This document shows positions 61,232 through 64,000 of a stretch of 64,000 bases of DNA, one piece after another (position 1 is the stretch's first letter; the number at the start of each line of letters is the position of its first letter). A model generated the notes under the pieces. It had not been told where the DNA came from. It saw only the letters and a program-made list of their open reading frames with translations, and searched no databases. Origin of the DNA: Algibacter amylolyticus. Its GTDB lineage: Bacteria > Bacteroidota > Bacteroidia > Flavobacteriales > Flavobacteriaceae. The stretch covers positions 973,320 to 1,037,319 of the forward strand of contig NZ_JACHGE010000001.1 in the NCBI RefSeq assembly GCF_014202225.1. The letters are read 5' to 3'. The position numbers and the translations under genes were made by a program.

Positions 61232-62131
61232 ATGCTTAATACCAAACATGAAAAGAATTCTGCCAAATTAACCGCTTTAATAGCGATTATAATTGTGTTG
61301 TTACTTTTTGTGGTTGGTACAAAATATATGGATCCGCCAGAAGAGTACGGTGTAGCTGTTAATTTTGGTAATTCCAATACAGGTATGGGTAATGTACAGC
61401 CTTTAAAACCTGTAAAATCAGAGCCTCTAGATATTCCAGAGCCGCCACAACCCGATGTCTCTAAGGCAGAACCAGAACCTGCAGCTCCTGCAAAAACTTC
61501 CGAAGTTAAAGAAGAAGTGCTTACCCAAGAAAATGCAGAGGATATTGCTATTAAAAAGCAAAAAGAAGCTGATGCAAAGGCCAAAGCTATTGAAGATGCT
61601 AAAGCTAAGGCTGAAGCAAAAGCAAAAGCGGTTGCGGATGCCAAAGCAAAAGCTGAAGCCGATAGAATAGCAAAGGAAAAGCGCGAACAAGAGGAGAAAA
61701 AGAAAAAACTAGATGCGCTAATTGGAGGTGTTAGTAAATCTGAAGGTTCCGAAAGTGGAAGTGAAGGAAATGATAATAAACCAGGAGATAAAGGTCAATT
61801 AGATGGCGATCCTTATGCACCAAGTTACTTTGGTGGTCAAGGTACAGGAAGTGGAGGCGTAGGTTACGGATTAAATGGTAGAGGTAAAGCATCTTTTAAA
61901 AGATTGCAACAAGATTGTAATGAGTCTGGGATGGTAATAGTTAAAATTATTGTGAATCAAAGTGGTAATGTTGTATCTGCCGAACCAGGGCAAAGAGGCA
62001 CAACCAATACAGCACAATGTTTATTAGAGCCAGCAAAAAAAATTGCCATGTCTCATAAATGGCCATCAGATCCTAAAGCACCAACGCGTCAAGTTGGTTT
62101 TGTTAGTGTTAATTTCAAATTAAGCCAGTAA
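61232..62131 (+). CDS. tonB: Energy transducer TonB
   Basis: A 299-residue protein with one N-terminal helix (LTALIAIIIVLLLFVVG) followed by a Pro-rich spacer (EPLDIPEPPQPDVSKAEPE). Then comes an Ala/Lys-rich charged stretch (residues 110-165), and a C-terminal domain with MVIVKIIVNQSGNVVSAEPG and a conserved VGFVSVNFKL end. It spans the periplasm and powers outer-membrane receptors such as the SusC-type protein in the arsenosugar island. The Lys/Ala-rich stretch is likely a long helix and is not a tandem repeat of DNA. Confidence 0.9.
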   Translation: MLNTKHEKNSAKLTALIAIIIVLLLFVVGTKYMDPPEEYGVAVNFGNSNTGMGNVQPLKPVKSEPLDIPEPPQPDVSKAEPEPAAPAKTSEVKEEVLTQENAEDIAIKKQKEADAKAKAIEDAKAKAEAKAKAVADAKAKAEADRIAKEKREQEEKKKKLDALIGGVSKSEGSESGSEGNDNKPGDKGQLDGDPYAPSYFGGQGTGSGGVGYGLNGRGKASFKRLQQDCNESGMVIVKIIVNQSGNVVSAEPGQRGTTNTAQCLLEPAKKIAMSHKWPSDPKAPTRQVGFVSVNFKLSQ

Positions 62132-62135
62132 GTAC

Positions 62136-63353
62136 ATGACATATCAAGATACACTTAATTGGATGTTTTCTCAACTTCCAATGTATCAACGCCAAGGAGT
62201 ATCTGCTTATAAAGTAGATTTGTCCAACACGGTTTTGCTAATAAATCATTTAAATAATCCACACGATAAGTTTAAGTCCGTTCATGTAGCCGGAACTAAC
62301 GGAAAAGGTTCTACTAGCCACATGTTAGCATCTGTTCTTCAAGAATCGGGCTATAAGGTTGGTTTGTATACCTCTCCGCATTTAAAGGATTTTAGAGAGC
62401 GTATTAAAATAAATGGTAAAGAAGTTAGCGAGGAATTTGTTGTGGATTTTATAAAACAAAATAAAGGGTTTTTCGAGGCTAATAGCTTATCTTTTTTTGA
62501 AATGACTGTTGGTATGGCATTCGATTATTTTTCGCAAGAAAATGTAGATATTGCTATTGTTGAGGTTGGTTTAGGAGGCCGATTAGATTCTACTAACGTC
62601 ATAACACCTGAAGTTTCTGTAATTACAAACATAGGTTTAGATCATACACAATTTTTAGGAAATACCTTAGAAGCTATCGCTTTTGAAAAAGGTGGTATTA
62701 TTAAAAAAAATGTTCCTGTGGTAATTGGCGAGACACAACAAGAAACAGAGCAGGTTTTTAAAGACTTAGCGCAAAAACAACAATCTAAAATTGTATTTGC
62801 AGATCAGGTAGAAGTTGAGGTTTTAAAATCTGATTTAATGGGAAGTTATCAAGAAAAAAATATAAAAACAGTTATTCAATCTGTAAAGGAACTTCAAAGC
62901 ATCGGGTATCGAATAACAAATAAAAATTTAAAAGAAGGCTTACTTCGTGTTGTTAATAATACAGGATTACTTGGGCGTTGGCAAATTTTAAATACGAGTC
63001 CAAAGGTAGTTTGCGATACTGGTCATAATAAAGAAGGTTTAACTTATGTTATGAATCAGCTTAAAAATGAAGTTTTCAATACTCTGCATATTGTTTTTGG
63101 AGTAGTAAATGATAAAGATTTAAGTACAATTGTAGATTTATTACCAAAAAATGCAAGGTATTACTTTTGTAAACCAAATATTTCTCGCGGATTAAGTGCA
63201 AAGGTTTTAAAACAGAGAATGGCGGAGTATGGTTTGAGTGGTGAAGCTTATGGTTCTGTTAATGAAGCTTATAAGTTTGCTTTAAAAGCTGCAAAAAAAG
63301 AAGATTTTATTTTTGTTGGTGGCAGTACTTTTGTTGTTGCAGAAATAATTTAA
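62136..63353 (+). CDS. folC: Bifunctional folylpolyglutamate/dihydrofolate synthase
   Basis: A 405-residue Mur-ligase-type enzyme. The ATP loop GTNGKGSTSHML, the catalytic TSPHLKDFRERI and VGLGGRLDSTNV motifs, and the C-terminal DTGHNKEG are all present. It adds glutamate to dihydropteroate and to folates. It sits four bases behind tonB and is probably co-transcribed, although the functions are unrelated. Confidence 0.93.
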   Translation: MTYQDTLNWMFSQLPMYQRQGVSAYKVDLSNTVLLINHLNNPHDKFKSVHVAGTNGKGSTSHMLASVLQESGYKVGLYTSPHLKDFRERIKINGKEVSEEFVVDFIKQNKGFFEANSLSFFEMTVGMAFDYFSQENVDIAIVEVGLGGRLDSTNVITPEVSVITNIGLDHTQFLGNTLEAIAFEKGGIIKKNVPVVIGETQQETEQVFKDLAQKQQSKIVFADQVEVEVLKSDLMGSYQEKNIKTVIQSVKELQSIGYRITNKNLKEGLLRVVNNTGLLGRWQILNTSPKVVCDTGHNKEGLTYVMNQLKNEVFNTLHIVFGVVNDKDLSTIVDLLPKNARYYFCKPNISRGLSAKVLKQRMAEYGLSGEAYGSVNEAYKFALKAAKKEDFIFVGGSTFVVAEII

Positions 63354-63372
63354 AAATTTTTTAAAAAAAGTT

Positions 63373-63402
63373 TTTGCAATGTTAAAAACTAGTTTATATT
63401 TG
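63373..63402 (+). promoter_or_regulatory. Promoter of the tRNA-Val gene
   Basis: TTTG at 63373-63376 and TATATTTG at 63395-63402 are spaced by 18 bases, a perfect match to the Bacteroidetes consensus. The tRNA begins 38 bases downstream. Confidence 0.8.
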
Positions 63403-63439
63403 CACACCGATAACAAAGGCATATAGCTTTTTAAAGATC

Positions 63440-63514
63440 GGGCGCGTAGCTCAGTTGGTTCAGAGCACTTGGTTTACACCCAAGGGGTCAGGGGTTCGAA
63501 TCCCTTCGCGCCCA
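63440..63514 (+). tRNA. tRNA-Val, anticodon TAC
   Basis: A complete cloverleaf: acceptor GGGCGCG/CGCGCCC, D-arm with AGCTCAGTTGG, anticodon stem CTTGG/CCAAG with loop TTTACAC and anticodon TAC at 63475-63477. The T-arm contains GGTTCGAATC. Discriminator base A. CCA is not encoded. Confidence 0.96.
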
Positions 63515-63525
63515 CAACAATTAAG

Positions 63526-63558
63526 ATTCCGATTTGATTATTCAAATCGGAATTTTTT
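63526..63558 (+). terminator. Rho-independent terminator of tRNA-Val
   Basis: A perfect 11-base stem (ATTCCGATTTG / CAAATCGGAAT) with a six-base loop is followed by a run of T. It ends about 40 bases behind the tRNA. The rest of the 223-base gap to the next gene shows nothing that I can support. Confidence 0.9.
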
Positions 63559-63737
63559 GTTTTATAATATGTTGTGTTTTTATATGTCTATTGAAACTCA
63601 TATTTTATTGCGTTACCACTTTTTTTACTTAGATTATGGTATAAAACCATAAAACTTTAATCTTCCTGTTTTTTTTATAAGGTATATCTTAATGAGGTTT
63701 CAGGTTTTTTTTTACTTTTAAGGAAATCTCTCGGTCT

Positions 63738-64000
63738 ATGGAAACGCTAAATATTAAACATGCCTATAAGGAAATATTTAAATCTCACGATAATCCAACG
63801 TTAGAAAAGCATATTGAGAAAATAATAGAGCTAGATGTTTACTTGCCTTATAGTTCAACGTTTTTCTGTATTACCAATACGCAAAATCTGTCCTTCGAGT
63901 ACATAAGTAAGAATATGAAAGCCTGTTTGGGTATAGATAATAACGATCTTAAATCATTAGGTATGCGATACTTTTGGAGCAGAATTCATCCAGACGATCT
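63738..64000 (+). CDS. PAS-type regulator, N-terminal part (cut by window end)
   Basis: The frame starts at ATG 63738 (METLNIKHAYKEIFKSHDN) and stays open for 87 codons to the end of the window. The segment CITNTQNLSFEYISKNMKAC followed by FWSRIHPDD is typical of the PAS sensor domain found at the start of flavobacterial LuxR-family regulators. The output domain is outside the window, so family assignment is tentative. Confidence 0.6.
   Translation, partial: METLNIKHAYKEIFKSHDNPTLEKHIEKIIELDVYLPYSSTFFCITNTQNLSFEYISKNMKACLGIDNNDLKSLGMRYFWSRIHPDD

Noticed and set aside
61560-61700. Long Lys/Ala-rich stretch suggesting a tandem DNA repeat
   Set aside because: Codons are irregular and the motif is at protein level only. 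This is a normal TonB spacer.
63455-63652. 65-codon plus-strand frame covering the tRNA and terminator
   Set aside because: Most of it overlaps the tRNA-Val gene and its terminator, so it is a shadow.
1-64000. CRISPR arrays, insertion sequences, phage genes or toxin-antitoxin pairs
   Set aside because: No regularly spaced direct repeats, transposase or integrase frames, or toxin genes were found. The YwqK-like protein stands without a toxin partner.

Overview
The window looks like chromosome of a marine-type member of the Flavobacteriaceae (Bacteroidetes). The DNA is AT-rich, coding density is high, and start regions are A-rich with little Shine-Dalgarno. Several genes carry the Bacteroidetes promoter pattern TTTG-N18-TAnnTTTG. 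Gene content agrees: a SusC/SusD pair, mevalonate-pathway kinases, flavobacterial lipoproteins, a NhaD antiporter and an ExbB-ExbD-TonB set. No insertion sequence, phage, CRISPR array or rRNA gene is visible. One tRNA-Val gene is present.

Layout. Positions 0.1-14.7 kb hold housekeeping and metabolic genes, mostly on the plus strand: an alpha/beta hydrolase-OsmC fusion, an aldo/keto reductase, a very large phosphoesterase-barrel lipoprotein, thioredoxin, acyl-CoA thioesterase, a glycerophosphodiesterase, two GHMP enzymes of the mevalonate route, a UbiA-type prenyltransferase and an rRNA pseudouridine synthase paralogue. Positions 15.0-21.9 kb hold a polyamine operon (arginine decarboxylase, agmatinase, a deoxyhypusine-synthase homologue, an acetyltransferase-nitrilase fusion and small unknown proteins). 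It is preceded by a strong promoter and an unusually long, apparently structured leader. Positions 22-31 kb hold envelope glycosyltransferases and a membrane Fe-S/flavoprotein pair. Positions 31-36 kb hold a DUF547 protein, a glycosidase-like lipoprotein, a lipoprotein gene broken by an in-frame TAG, and an Omp85-type barrel. Pyruvate carboxylase follows at 36-39.5 kb.

Positions 40.4-54.6 kb form a 13-gene minus-strand island that I read as an arsenosugar/arsenolipid biosynthesis locus. It contains the radical-SAM enzyme ArsS, the AhpD-like partner, two DUF2064 proteins, a GT2 enzyme, a nucleoside phosphorylase, a fatty-acid-hydroxylase-type membrane protein, a rhodanese, a divergent metallophosphoesterase, DUF547, a sodium:solute symporter and a SusCD pair. 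The arsenite methyltransferase ArsM is not in the window. Positions 54.7-64 kb return to core genes: acyl-CoA dehydrogenase, AnmK, an amino-acid dehydrogenase, NhaD, ExbB-ExbD-TonB-FolC, tRNA-Val and the start of a PAS-type protein.

The most notable non-coding signals are two. One is a candidate three-way-junction/pseudoknot RNA upstream of arginine decarboxylase. The other is a family of six intergenic elements with covarying terminal inverted repeats (GCGTTA/TAACGC against GCGCTA/TAGCGC) scattered across the window.
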